The position numbers and the translations under genes were made by a program. A model generated the notes under the pieces. The model did no database searches. It saw nothing but the letters and a program-made list of their open reading frames with translations, and was not told the DNA's origin. Positions 31,832 to 42,739 of a DNA stretch of 64,000 nt are shown here, in pieces (the first letter of the stretch is position 1; the number at the start of each line of letters is the position of its first letter). The DNA comes from Dactylorhiza incarnata (taxonomy: Eukaryota; Streptophyta; Magnoliopsida; Asparagales; Orchidaceae), in NCBI GenBank assembly GCA_033032865.1, contig JAWHQI010000013.1:5208001-5272000 (forward strand), in the 5' to 3' direction.

Positions 31832-34528
31832 TCACTTCTTAGCTGGTTTGAAGATGATTATCATGTTTGGATCTTCAGACTTCTTCTTGCTTATGTAGAG
31901 ATCGTGAGCACCAATAACAGTCTGAGATTTAGCTTGAACAACAACTGCTTGTGGGTACTGCATCAGGAATTCTTCAGCATTGAAAAAGTTCTTTGACTTA
32001 TACTTTTCAAACTCTTTTCTTCTGTACTCTGACATGGTTGAGAACTGAGAATGGTCTTTCCCTTCAGCTTTTGCCTTATTAATCTGAGCTGAGGCAATTG
32101 TCTCTTTGAACCTAGCCATCTGTGCTAATTCATCAGCTTCTGTATTCACTGGGGACAAAGGCCTATCATCAGAATCAATAGCTTGCAATGAAGGTTTTTC
32201 AAAAGGAATGTTTAATTTCCTGTGCAAGGATCCATTAGATATTGTAAGCTTATATTCTGTGGTTACATTCTTGGAAGGGGTTGAAGAAAATCCTGAAGAC
32301 CAGGAACTCTGATAACCACTTGTGTTAGCTGGTTTACTTGATTGCTGATTAGTAAACTTTTGAGAAGTAGAAGAAGGTGTTGTTGAGCCTGCTGCTGGAG
32401 GAGGAGGAGGAGGAGGTTGATTAAACCTAACTGGCTTATCAGAATAATAACCAGTTTTCTTGAATTTCTTTCTCCTCTTAATTTCATTTCTGGAGAACTT
32501 CATCCAGTGAGGGGTATCCTTGTCAAGATTGATATTATGAAGGATGTAGTAAGGAATATCACTATCTGGGTTAGGAGGCTTGGGGACAGCTAAAGACTTT
32601 GCCTTTCTTTTCTTTCTCTTCCTTGATAAAGTATCATCAGAATCACTATCATTGTCTTCTTCATCAGAGTCAGAAGAGGGAATTGGATCATCATATAATT
32701 CATTGACCAATTTCAGAGCTTTGATCTTTTGCTCTTCAGCTTCAAAAGCTTCATCTTCTGCTTTCCAAATTTCATCAAAATCTGGAATTGGTGATTCATC
32801 AAAGATAAAAGTTGGGACATCAAAACTATTGACAATTTCCTCTGAAATTTCAATTGATTCACTTGCATGACCTTGAACTGGAACTGAACCATGAACTGGA
32901 TCTGCACTTTGAACTGCAAAACTGCTGATAATCTTTTTCAGCAAAACTTTATCAGTTGGAGCAGTATAAGGAACAATTGCTCTAGAATAATCTTGATGTT
33001 TTGGCAGATTAGAGTAATTAGAACTGAACTTAGACAGCAAATGAGTAATATCTAAAGAAGGATGAATGTAGATATTATTTGTCTTTTCTATGACTGGAAA
33101 TTTAGATGCTTCAACGAAATCAAACATTTCTAAATCAGAAATTTGAACTGTATCCTCTGAAACTAGAGCTGTATCTTCAACAAAAACTGTGGCCTCTGAA
33201 ATAGGAGGTTCTGGAGCTTCTTCATAAGGCATCTCCCCCTGCCTAGCTTCAGGGAGACCTGAATCTAGGCCCCTAGAAGAAGGGACAAAAATAGAGGAAG
33301 GAATTGAAGATATAGTAGAAGAAAGTTCAGAGATTGCTTGAAGAATTGGATCAATTTTTGCATCCAATGTGGAGTCAAGAGTAGAAAGAATGTTATGGAC
33401 TGGAGCAAGTTTTGCATCCAGGATTTGATCAATCTTGGGAAGAATATAGTCAAGAATTTGATCTGCAACAGTTTGGAAATGTAGAAATAGCATTTCAGGT
33501 TGATGAGATGAAGGTGGTTGAGAAGTGGATGGAATGGAGGTTGGTACAAAAATGTTTGCAACATTTACATTTGGAGGTGGAGAAGTTTGAGGAAGTAGAA
33601 AGGTAGATGAGGATGGAATGTCATCAATGGGTGTGGGAGAATTTGGAGGTGGAGATTGTGCAGGGGAAATATTCTGAGGTGGAGATGGGAGAGGAGGAGA
33701 AGAAATAAGAGGAGGAGGAGAAGGAGCTTCTAGAAGGGTTGAGGGAGTGACTGGATCAGTCATTGTGCCTTCAGAAGTTTTCTTCTGTGTAGCTTCTCCT
33801 GGGTTCTTCTTGGTAAACACCCTGTCCCATTTAGCAAAGAGAGCTGAGGTCAGCTTCTTGCTAGCATTAATGGTCACCTTGGGAGAGACCAGAAGGTCTT
33901 GGTGTCTTTCCTGCAAAATAATTCCAATAATTCTTCCAAAGCAGACATTTTCCTTAGAAAATTTCTTCTTAATCAATCCAAAGAGAATTGATCCCCAGTT
34001 TACTTTCTTCTTTTCCATTAAGGCCACCATCAACATAAATTGGTGCCTATTGATATAATCATGACCTGTTGTTTTTCCTAACAACACTTTGCCAACAATA
34101 TCAGAAAGAAACTTATATTCAATAGATAAGTTTTTCTTAAGCAGGTGATTAGGGTTTCCAGTAGAATAACCCATCTTAATCAATGCTTCACCAATTTCAA
34201 CAGAGCTGAGCTCTAACTCATCATCACCATTCACAAAACCAAAAACCTCAGTTAAAATGGTAGGGGTAAGAGAGACATGATGTCCTGAGATGGTTCCTGT
34301 CAGACTTTCATCTTCCTGATTAGCCGTAAAACACCATTCTTTAATCTCTGCTGTGTGCAGCTTTATCCTCATGCTCATTAACTTCTTTAACTGCTGCTCT
34401 TCAAACAGTTGAAGAATATCCTTGAAGACTTGGTCAGATTGAGCAAAAGATTCCATGTGGATGTCAAACCCACCATCGAACTTCATCGAGTAGAGCGCGG
34501 CTTGAGAAATCGCCATTTGTACCTGCAA
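31832..34528 (-). CDS. third ORF of element D (898 aa, so-called envelope-like position), intact
   Basis: Unbroken ORF downstream of RNase H. Residues about 1-240 form a globular region (LSLTPTILTEVFGF-like, IVGKVLLGKTTGHDYINRHQ, VALMEKKKVNWGSILFGLIK). Its pattern is that of the family annotated as putative plant transposon protein (PF20167 by my recollection). Residues about 260-320 are proline/serine-rich and 600-630 acidic. About 634-643 is a basic RKRKKRK cluster that could serve as a nuclear signal, and near 703 is a run of prolines. I see no signal peptide and no convincing membrane helix, so an envelope role is not supported. Element B has a decayed relative. The ATG at 34528 is followed by a second in-frame ATG four codons later. 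Function unknown. Confidence 0.75.
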   Translation of the reverse strand: MQVQMAISQAALYSMKFDGGFDIHMESFAQSDQVFKDILQLFEEQQLKKLMSMRIKLHTAEIKEWCFTANQEDESLTGTISGHHVSLTPTILTEVFGFVNGDDELELSSVEIGEALIKMGYSTGNPNHLLKKNLSIEYKFLSDIVGKVLLGKTTGHDYINRHQFMLMVALMEKKKVNWGSILFGLIKKKFSKENVCFGRIIGIILQERHQDLLVSPKVTINASKKLTSALFAKWDRVFTKKNPGEATQKKTSEGTMTDPVTPSTLLEAPSPPPLISSPPLPSPPQNISPAQSPPPNSPTPIDDIPSSSTFLLPQTSPPPNVNVANIFVPTSIPSTSQPPSSHQPEMLFLHFQTVADQILDYILPKIDQILDAKLAPVHNILSTLDSTLDAKIDPILQAISELSSTISSIPSSIFVPSSRGLDSGLPEARQGEMPYEEAPEPPISEATVFVEDTALVSEDTVQISDLEMFDFVEASKFPVIEKTNNIYIHPSLDITHLLSKFSSNYSNLPKHQDYSRAIVPYTAPTDKVLLKKIISSFAVQSADPVHGSVPVQGHASESIEISEEIVNSFDVPTFIFDESPIPDFDEIWKAEDEAFEAEEQKIKALKLVNELYDDPIPSSDSDEEDNDSDSDDTLSRKRKKRKAKSLAVPKPPNPDSDIPYYILHNINLDKDTPHWMKFSRNEIKRRKKFKKTGYYSDKPVRFNQPPPPPPPAAGSTTPSSTSQKFTNQQSSKPANTSGYQSSWSSGFSSTPSKNVTTEYKLTISNGSLHRKLNIPFEKPSLQAIDSDDRPLSPVNTEADELAQMARFKETIASAQINKAKAEGKDHSQFSTMSEYRRKEFEKYKSKNFFNAEEFLMQYPQAVVVQAKSQTVIGAHDLYISKKKSEDPNMIIIFKPAKK

Positions 34529-35039
34529 GAGAGAAAGATCAAGTGCAGAGGGGAACTGGAGGGAAAAGATTTCTGTAGGCGCAATCTATTAAGAAATAAA
34601 TTAGAGATTATATAGACCGGAGAAGGGGGCGCATTTGTGGAGCGGCGTTCGGCAAAAACCTAATAAAAACAGAAGTCGAAAAGACTTTAGGTCTCCGTCA
34701 GACGCCGTTCGACAAAAATATCTTTTCCGTCGACCACCGTTCGACAGGTGAAATTTTCTTTATCGATTCTGAAGATAAAAGGTTTCGTCGACCACCGTTC
34801 GACAAATGATACAAATTCGTCGTCCTCCGTTCGACAAATTTGGGGGATAAATAGAAATATTGATTTTTTTTAACATATTGAGTCTCCATCTATCATTTCT
34901 ATTTGATTTATAAAGAAGATATTCTTCTTTTCATCCAATGGCTTGGTGAAAATGTCAGCTCTTTGTAAATCAGTAGAAATAAATTGTAGGCAAATTTTAT
35001 TTTTATCCACATTATCCCTAAGGAAGTGGTGCCTAATTT
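34529..35039 (-). other. spacer between RNase H and third ORF of element D, with motif array
   Basis: 34620-34850 contains six CCGTTCGACAAA / GTCGACCACCG motifs, the same family as in the D LTR and in the gag-protease linker (38250-38420). A small ORF at 34889-34698 only reflects these repeats. The rest is AT-rich. Confidence 0.7.
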
Positions 35040-36923
35040 CTATGTGTTTAGTCCTATACTATGGAGAACTGGATTTTGTGCTATAGATATTGCACTTGTA
35101 TTGTCACAAAATATAGTAGAAATATTTAAGTTGACACCATAGTCTAGGAGTTGATTTTGTATCCACAACATCTGTGAGCAGCAACTGCCAGCAGCCATGT
35201 ATTCAGCTTCAGCTGTTGATGTACACATAGATGTCTGCTTTTTGCAAAACCAAGACACAAGCCTATCACCAAGAAACTGACAAGTTCCTGATGTGCTTTT
35301 CCTGTCTGCTCTGCATCCAGCATAATCTAAATCTGAGAATCAAGTTAATTCAAATTCAGATGCTGTTGGATACCAAAGTCCTAGATTAGGGCAATCCTTT
35401 ATATATCTCAAAATTCTTTTTAATAAAATTAAGTGAGATTCTTTGGGGTTAACTTGAAACCTAGCACAAATACAGGTAGCAAGCATTATGTCAGGCCTAC
35501 TAGTTGTTAAATAAAGTAGTGAGCCAACAATTGCTCTATATACTTTTGAATCAACAGGTTTCCCTGATTCATCATTATCAACAACAGCATTTGAGGGCAT
35601 GGGTGTTTTCATGGTGGAAGAATCAGACATACCAAACCTTTTCACTAATTCCTTAGCATACTTAGATTGGGATATGATGATTCTATTTGGAGTTCGCTTC
35701 ACTTGAAGACCAAGGAAGTATGATAGCTCACCCATACTACTCATTTCAAATTTAGATTGTATTAGATTAGAAAATCTTTTGCACAAATTTGAATCAGTAG
35801 AGCCAAAAATAATGTCATCTACATATATTTGAACTAGCAAAGTTTGATTTTTATGTATCCTGAAAAATAGGATTTTATCTACTATGCCTCTACAGAAATT
35901 GTTTTCCAAAAGAAAACTAGCTAAAGTCTCATACCATGCTCTAGGAACTTGTTTGAGACCATAAAGAGCTTTCTTAAGCTTAAATACAAAAGAGGGTTGA
36001 GTTGGAGAGATGAAACATGGTGGTTGTTCCACATAGACTTCTTCTTTAATTTCTCCATTTAAGAATGCACTCTTCACATCCATTTGAAATACTTTGAAAT
36101 TTTTATAAGCACCAAATGCAAGAAAGATTCTGATTGCTTCAAGTATTGCAACAGGAGCAAAGGTCCGATCATAACCAATCCCTTCTTCCTGTGAATAACC
36201 TTGGGCTACCAGTCTTGCTTTATTTCTCACAATGTTGACTTGTTCATCTAGCTTGTTCCTGAAGACCCATTTAGTGCCAATAACTGGATGGCCCTTTGGT
36301 CTTGGAACCAAATCCCAAACCTTGTTCCTTTCAAATTGATTGAGCTCCTCTTGCATTGCAAGAATCCAATTTGGATCTTGTTCTGCATCTATTATAGTTT
36401 GAGGTTCAACTTGTGATAGGAAACAAGTATGCATCTGATTTTGGTGTAGTTGATGCCTTGTTTGAACACCTGATGAAATATCTCCAATTACTTGTGATAT
36501 TGGATGATCTCTAATTGTGATGTGGTCAACAGTTGGAGTTGGTTCAGCAATGATATATTCTTGGGGAATTTGATCAGCTGTCACTTGAATTGACTTGTCA
36601 GCAAGATCTTCTGGATGATCTTCTTCTTCACTATCTTCAAGTGTTTGAGTTGTTGGAAGTGAAGAATCTCTTTTCTCTAGATTTAGCTCACTTAGCTCTC
36701 CACATAAATCTGATACCTGCAAGGTATTTATGGTAGAGGTGGTATTCCTCTCCTCATTCAATAGGTTAGTTTCATCAAAACAAATATGCATGGACTCCTC
36801 TATTTTAAGAGTAGATTTGTTGTAGACTCTATATGCCTTACTAGATAAAGAGTATCCAAGGAATATGCCTTCAGCTGCCTTAGCTTCAAACTTCCTTAGA
36901 TATTTCTTATCATTGTTATGCAC
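35040..36923 (-). pseudogene. pol: pol, reverse transcriptase and RNase H (element D)
   Basis: 36923-35340 (527 codons) is open from the integrase C-terminal tail (FLGYSLSSKAYRVYNK) through the acidic linker into RT: WDLVPRPKGHPVIGTKWVFR, ARLVAQGYSQEEGIGYD, FQMDVKSAFLNGEIKEEVYV, and the catalytic LVQIYVDDIIFGS. A stop in the DYAGC segment separates the RNase H block 35258-35040 (STAEAEYMAAGSCCSQMLW, CDNTSAISIAQNPV), which then breaks again. The RT half looks largely complete; RNase H is truncated. Confidence 0.9.
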
Positions 36924-37280
36924 ATAGCATTTACAACCAAAGATCTTAAATTAGCTAACCTTGGGCTTTTTATTCTTGAGTAGTTCATAGGGAGTCTTAC
37001 CCTTAAGCTTATGTATCAGGCTTCTATTTAACACATAATTTGTTGTGTTCACTGCCTCTGCCCAAAAGGAGAGTGGCAAATGAGCATCAGCAAGCAATGT
37101 AGTTGCTGATTCAATTAATGTTCTATTTTTCCTTTCAGCTACCCCATTTTGTTGAGGGCTTCTAGGAGCAGAGAAACACTACTTGATCCCTTCTTTTCCA
37201 CATATTTATCTCATCAGAAGAGACTCAAACTCAGTGCCATGATCACTTCTGATCAATGCAACTACAGTAGAGTACACAGT
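36924..37280 (-). pseudogene. pol: pol, integrase core (element D)
   Basis: Broken frames carry the second catalytic Asp (SDHGTEFES-like text near 37215-37250), the Glu region (NGVAERKNRT-like near 37125-37145), and WAEAVNTTNYV-like text near 37040-37070. Stops near 37180, 37200 and 36950 split it. Confidence 0.75.
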
Positions 37281-38051
37281 CTAGATGGACCTGAGAAATT
37301 CTGTTAGAACTTTGAAAGTGTCAGACTTGTTCCTAAGAAAGAACACCCAAGTGAATCTTGAGAAGTCATCTACAATAACTAGAGAATAATGCTTCCCTCC
37401 TAAGCTCTGTATAGCAGTAGGTCCAAAAAGATCTAAATGCAATAAGTATAGAATCCTAGGTGAATCACTCTTGGATAAAGATTTGAAACTACTTCTAGTT
37501 TGCTTACCTAACTGACAAGCCCTGCAAAGTCCTTCCTTCTTGTATGAACCAGAAGGCAGTCCTCTGACAAGATTGTCCTTAGAAAGCTTAGAGATAGTCC
37601 TAAGGTTAATGTGTCCTAGCCTTTTATGCCATAGTTCATTTGTCTTACTTATTGAATTAAATAGACAGATGTCAGTATTGGCAGAGTCAAAATTGACAAG
37701 ATAAATGTTTCCTTGTCTAATACCAGATAATACATTTTTGTTTTTATTATTGGTAATAAGACATTGGGAAGGGTTAAAGGTTACCTGATAACCTTCATCA
37801 CATAACTGGCCTATGCAGATGAGGTTGTGCTTGAGACCTTTGACATATGATACTTCTTTGAATGTGACTGCTCTAACTTTGACTTGTCCATACCCTTTTG
37901 TCTGTCCACAGTTGGAGTCTCCAAAGACAACTTTGGGTCCAAGCTTTGCCTGATAATTGCTTAGGTTGGCCTTGTTTCCTGTCATATGTTTTGAGCATCC
38001 ACTATCCAAGTCCCAATATTCTTTTATCCTTGGATAGTTGTGTACATGCAA
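37281..38051 (-). pseudogene. pol: pol, protease, GAG-pre-integrase and integrase N-part (element D)
   Basis: 256 open codons: the protease active site WDLDSGCSKHM, VVFGDSNCGQTKGYGQ and YVKGLKHNLICIGQLCDEG. Then the zinc module (LWHKRLGHINLRTISKL, CRACQLGKQTRSSF) and the first integrase Asp (LHLDLFGPTAI), followed by VIVDDFSRFTWVFF. The order and spacing are typical. It ends in a stop just before the second catalytic Asp. Confidence 0.88.
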
Positions 38052-38066
38052 AGACAGAAAAATAAA

Positions 38067-38747
38067 CTAATTGTTTTTGACCCAGACTACCTTGGGTCCT
38101 TTTGTTTGTCCACAATATTCAGAAATAAAGGACATTTCAGGTTGATCCTTATAGCCTTGTGGATGATATCTCCTTGGAGGTATAATCCATTCAGTAAAAG
38201 GATTTTTAGTGTGTTGAGAATTAGAATTCCTGAAATTCTGTGTATAGTATATGTTCGACAAATTTAGGTAAATTCGTCGATCGCCGTTCGACGAATGTGC
38301 ATGATTTTGTCGAGCGCCGTTCATATGATAACTATACTGAAAATCTGTTTTCAGTTTTCGTCGATCTCCGTTCGACAAATTTGAATCTTTTCGTCGAGCT
38401 TCGTTCGACGAATTCTTCTGAATTCTCTTATTCTTAACAGACTTGCTTGAAATGACTTTATTTGCTTCTACAACCTCTTTGCTTTTAGCAGATATGAATT
38501 TTATGGGTGTAGATAATATATTCTTCTTAACTAGATGTGGCTCACTTGATGAGGCACCCAAGCCCAGTTTGCTATTAAGTCTAGCATTAACTGTGCTTGT
38601 TATGTCCATCAGTTTGATACTTCTCCCATTTAGGGATTCTTCAAACTTCTTGGCTTCAGACAACTTATTCTCAATGAGAACAATCTGTTCCCTGGAGGCA
38701 GCCAAATCCTTTTTAAGTTTTATATTCTCTTCACTTATAATTTTCAT
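38067..38747 (-). pseudogene. gag: gag-protease linker with coiled coil and motif-encoded peptide repeats (element D)
   Basis: 226 codons. The N-terminal 60 residues are coiled coil (EENIKLKKDLAASREQIVLI), then LNGRSIKLMDITSTVNARL, also present in element A. The middle (38250-38420) contains DNA palindromes of the D-specific GTCGATCGCCGTTCGAC type. Read in this frame they give repeats of the form LSNGDRR/SSNGDRR/SSNEARR. The end carries KGPKVVWVKN before the protease. It is the C-terminal part of gag, separated from 38919-39374 by stops. Confidence 0.75.
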
Positions 38748-38918
38748 GTCAGCTAACTTATTTCTGAGTGAGATTATTTCTTTCTCATATTTCAGTAAGT
38801 CTAAGAAAAGAAATTTGAATTCAGCCTTGAATTCAACTGAAGTAAAATCAAATTGAGATAATACCTGATCTGCATCATCTTCTGCTTCAGAGTCTGATAT
38901 TTCCTTATCAGAATTATG

Positions 38919-40132
38919 TCATGAGGCATTGATAGCCATCATGCAGAATGATCTTTCTTCTTCATCATCACTGGAGCTGGATGAGGAAGCATATCCTGAC
39001 TCACTGTCTGAGTCATATATTGCAATCAGACATTTGTCACTTTCCTTTAATTTTTCTTCATCATCATTAGATGAACTGGATGATGATTCAGATTCAGTTT
39101 CACTCCAGGATTCTGCAATGAATCCTCTTCCCTTCTTTTTGTGCTTGTGTGAGGAAGATTTGTTGGAGCTTCTTTTCTCTTCTTTCTCCTTTTTCTTTTC
39201 TTTCTTTTTCTCTTCTGGACATTCTGTCAGGTAGTGTCCAGGTTTTCTGCAACCATAACAAATAACTTCTTTAGGAGTTGATTTATCATACCTTTTCTTT
39301 TCTCTTGATCTGGACTCCTTCTTTATGAAGTCCTTCTTAGCCATTTTGTAGAATCTCTTGGCTATGAGACTCATAAACTCCTCATCTTGTAGAGTCTTTT
39401 CTTCTTCTGCATCAGCTGCTTTGAAGCTATGCTCTTTTCTTTCTTTGTTGCTGGAGATGTAGTAGATGATTCAGCTTCCCTGGACTTGATGAGCTACTCA
39501 TAAGATTTGAGTTTGCCCAACAAAGCTTCAGTGGTAATCTCATTTAGACTTCTGGCTTCCTTGATTGGCCAGATTCTAGAATCCCATGTGCTGGGGAAGC
39601 ACATTAGAATCTTATCATTTATTTCAGTGATAGAAATCACTTTGTCCAGAGATTTCAGCTCATTAATTATGAGACTGAGTCTGTTGTACATGTCAGCCAC
39701 TGTCTCTGTGTCTCCTTTCTTGAAGTTTTCATACAGATAGATCAAGTGTGATCTTCTGTCTTTTCTTTCATCTGCAGAATCTGCAACCATGTTATTTAGT
39801 GAAATCCAAATTTCTCTAGCTGAAGTACATTCAACCACTTTTTGAAATATGTCATCAGACATAGTTTGAGCCAATATGTTCATGGCTTTAGCATCTGCAC
39901 TTCTTTGCTTCTTTTGAGTTTTTGTCCACTCAGGAGGTGGGACATCATGGTTGTCTCATGTAGCTTCAGTGTTGGTTGATGTTGTAGGTGCTGGAGGCCC
40001 TGTCAGAATAACATTGAAAATTTCTTCATCAATAGAGTTCATATAAAGCCTAATCCTTGCTTGCCAGAGTGCAAACTTGCCAAAATTGCACATTGGAGGT
40101 CTTGTGCTTGAGTACTCCTTGTTCTGTGCCAT
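38919..40132 (-). pseudogene. gag: gag, UBN2 region and CCHC knuckle (element D)
   Basis: The start is probably the ATG at 40132 (STRPPMCNFGKFALWQARI), about 105 bases past the primer site. A TGA follows near 39956. 39883-39494 is the UBN2 capsid-like block (MNILAQTMSDDIFQKVVEC, EINDKILMCFPSTWDSRIW). After a stop, 39374-38919 gives FYKMAKKDFIKKES, the knuckle CYGCRKPGHYLTEC and a Lys/Glu- then Ser/Glu-rich tail. Several stops and shifts. Confidence 0.85.
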
Positions 40133-40234
40133 GAGTTTTTAACAGAAAATAGATAAAGAAAAACTCTAAATTAATTTAAGATCTAATTGATCTTTGTGAT
40201 CTAGGTGTTAGCCTGTAAATAAGATCAACCTAGC

Positions 40235-40244
40235 TTTGATACCA
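40235..40244 (-). other. primer binding site, initiator Met-tRNA (element D, decayed)
   Basis: The minus strand reads TGGTATCAAA two bases past the LTR end. It matches Met-tRNA in the first seven bases, then diverges (CAAA for CAGA), so the site carries a mutation relative to elements A and 1. Confidence 0.75.
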
Positions 40245-40246
40245 AT

Positions 40247-41740
40247 TGAAAGTAGAGGTTAGATCTTAAGTTACCCTAGAGGGGGGGGGGGGGGGGGGGG
40301 GGGTGAATAGAGTATTAAAAACTTTTCCTTAGTTTTTATAGTGTAATTAAAATAGTGTTATAAATATATATGTGTAAGCAGAGTGAGAAATATATAAACA
40401 GAATAACTGAATAAATAAAAGCACACAGCACAGCACAAAGAAATAAACACAACCAGAAGACACAAGGAATTTATAGTGGTTCCCCAATAAATCTGGGTAG
40501 TCCACTCTTCTACCACCTTTGGTAGGAGTCCACTAGGAGGGTTGATCAGGTGCCCTAACACCAAGGTGATTTTGATCAGGTGTCCACACACCACAGAGCT
40601 TTTGATCAGGTGCTCAAAACCAACAGGATTTTTTGATCAGGTGTCTTTCCACCAAGGAACTACACTTTTGAAGGGAGTATTAACCCTGTAAAAGAGAGGT
40701 GAGAAAAGGGTTATAGTGTTCTTCTCTGTAAAGATGCTGAGAGAAGACTCTAGTGGACTTGTTGTAAAGCCCCTGTCTGATTGAAGTATTTGACAGATGT
40801 TGGAGAAGCTTTCTCTTGAAGACACATATCTTCTGTAGCAGATTAATCTGGAAGAACAGGTTCTTCAGATTCCTTGTTGCTCTTGTAGAAGACTTGAAAA
40901 TGCAGCAGAATATCTGAGAGATGGATCTTGAAGATGATGTTCTCAGAGAGAAGATGAGTGCTGCTTGAGGAAGAAGAAGAAGACTGAGAATGATATATTG
41001 AAATGTTCTTCTTCTTTCTTTCTCTATCCTTGTTGTTATTTTTCTGTATTCTGAAAAGAATGCTAATTTGAATTCTGTGGAGTGAGATAAGACAAGAATG
41101 TCTGTCATGATATATTCTATTTTTGGAATAGAATAATTTGTCTTTTAATTCTTTCATGGAATAACAACAAAGACAAAACGACTTTTGTCAGGTCCTTTAA
41201 TTCCTTAGCCATGAAAAACTCCTTAGCATTAAATTTCAACGGCTATTCGTGTCTTGGAACAAAGGAAATAAGGAATATATTTGAATAATATAATATCCTT
41301 ACTTGTCTACCTTGAATACGTCCAAAAGTATTGAATATATCTGTTGGAGTCGTCGATCTGTGTTCAGAGTATTGACAAATAACTGATATAAATAATCTGG
41401 ACTTGTATTTGTCGAACTGAGCCTTAATATAGAATTTGTCGAGCTCTGGCTGGAATTCGTCGAACGTTGCTCGCAATTTGTTGAACGCTGCTCAGAGAAT
41501 GTCGAGCGCTGGAACTGGCTATAATACTTCAGTCTGCTGAGACAAATTCGTCGAACGATGCTAGGCATTCGTCGAACGCCACTCGACATTTGTCGAACAC
41601 TGGGAACTTAAATTTTCCTTAAGTTCTAGCAACTCTAACAGCCTAAAAACTTGACCCTTAAACTATACAATGGGGTCAACTTGATCCTTAGTTAAAACAT
41701 AGTGATCCTAGCCCAAATCAGTAATAGGGTTATTCCAACA
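40247..41740 (-). mobile_element. 5' LTR of element D
   Basis: 1494 bp; pairs with 30161-31640. The G-run at 40281-40303 has 23 G versus 11 in the partner. U3 motifs lie at 41350-41600. It ends at 41740 beside AATTC. Confidence 0.9.
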
Positions 41741-42584
41741 AATTCTACTATGTTTCTCTTCTTCTATATACTCATTCAATATGATTGAGATTTCAAAAAC
41801 CTTTCTCCTTTTGAGCTGTCCTGAAAAGGAATTCATCTTTGCCACTTATTTTTCTTTCTTCTTTTGTTCTCAACCCGCCCATCACTTTTGAATACCTTTC
41901 AAGAAAGATTTGTTGTGTCCTAGAAAGCTCCATTCGATTCTTGGGAATAAACGAGCTGTTGGAGAACTGTCTCTAGCCTTGTGGTGCTTCTGAAAAGGTC
42001 TCAAAAGGACAGCAGAAAAAGTTTCATTTTTCTGACTATATTCGACGTTGCGTCGACTTCATCATTCTACATGTCGACGCACCTCTGAGTTCTTATCGAA
42101 GTAGCTTCAAATTCCTTCTTAGCTTTGGCTGAACTCAGATGTCGATGTAACGTCGATTCCTTATCGACGTATCTGTCGAGTTGAAGACTTGGACTTTGGG
42201 CTTTAACTTCTGCGTCGAATTGTAGTCAAAGTTGCATCGACTTATTGATTGGCTTCGACAAGCTCTTCCTCTAGCGTCGAGTTCCTTTCGACGTTGTGTC
42301 GACTTGAATTATACTTCGACAGACTGTATAAGTTTCCTTGACTTCTAGTCAGAGTTGCGTCGAAATCAAGTTGAAGTTGCGTCGACTTTTATTTGACGCA
42401 AGTCTTAACTTAACTTATTTTGTGATTGTCTTGACTTGGCCTTGACACTCTGAGGTGAGTGTGAAATCCTAAGATATCTAATGACCAATTTACACTTACT
42501 ATACAATGTTTATAATATAACCTAAGAAGTAAATAGCTTATAGATAGTTTGTTAAGTGAAATCCAAAAGGAGTTTTTTCCAACA
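41741..42584 (-). mobile_element. 3' LTR of element C, outer (U3) part
   Basis: Continues the LTR interrupted by element D. 42045-42400 contains about ten TCGACGTTGCGTCGA-like palindromes, as in element A's LTR (10925-11345). On the minus strand it starts TGTTGGAAAAAAC, preceded by the purine tract. Confidence 0.82.
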
Positions 42585-42599
42585 ATCTCCCCCTATTTA
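42585..42599 (-). other. polypurine tract of element C
   Basis: The minus strand reads TAAATAGGGGGAGAT directly before the LTR start. Confidence 0.8.
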
Positions 42600-42739
42600 T
42601 CTTAAAAAAATTTACAAATTGGTTAAAGTGATTTTACACATACTTTGACATAAACACAAATACAAACAAGACATACATAGACACTACAATATAATAGAAT
42701 GAAAAATATCTGATTGATATAACTGAGTGTTTATCAGAG

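Larger units (their letters stand above)
30161..41740 (-). mobile_element. complete Sirevirus-like Ty1-copia element D
   Basis: 11,580 bp with LTRs of 1480 and 1494 bp, purine tract, third ORF, RNase H, RT, integrase, protease, coiled-coil linker, gag and primer site in minus order. Flanks are AATTT (30156-30160) and AATTC (41741-41745), a 5-bp duplication with one change. It interrupts the LTR of element C. Gag and pol are broken in many places, yet the third ORF is open over 898 codons. The LTRs are very similar, apart from small changes and a G-run of 11 versus 23. Confidence 0.92.

Noticed and set aside
31832..34528. Viral-type envelope glycoprotein
   Set aside because: The position fits, but there is no signal peptide, membrane anchor or cysteine pattern. 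I keep it as a third ORF of unknown function.
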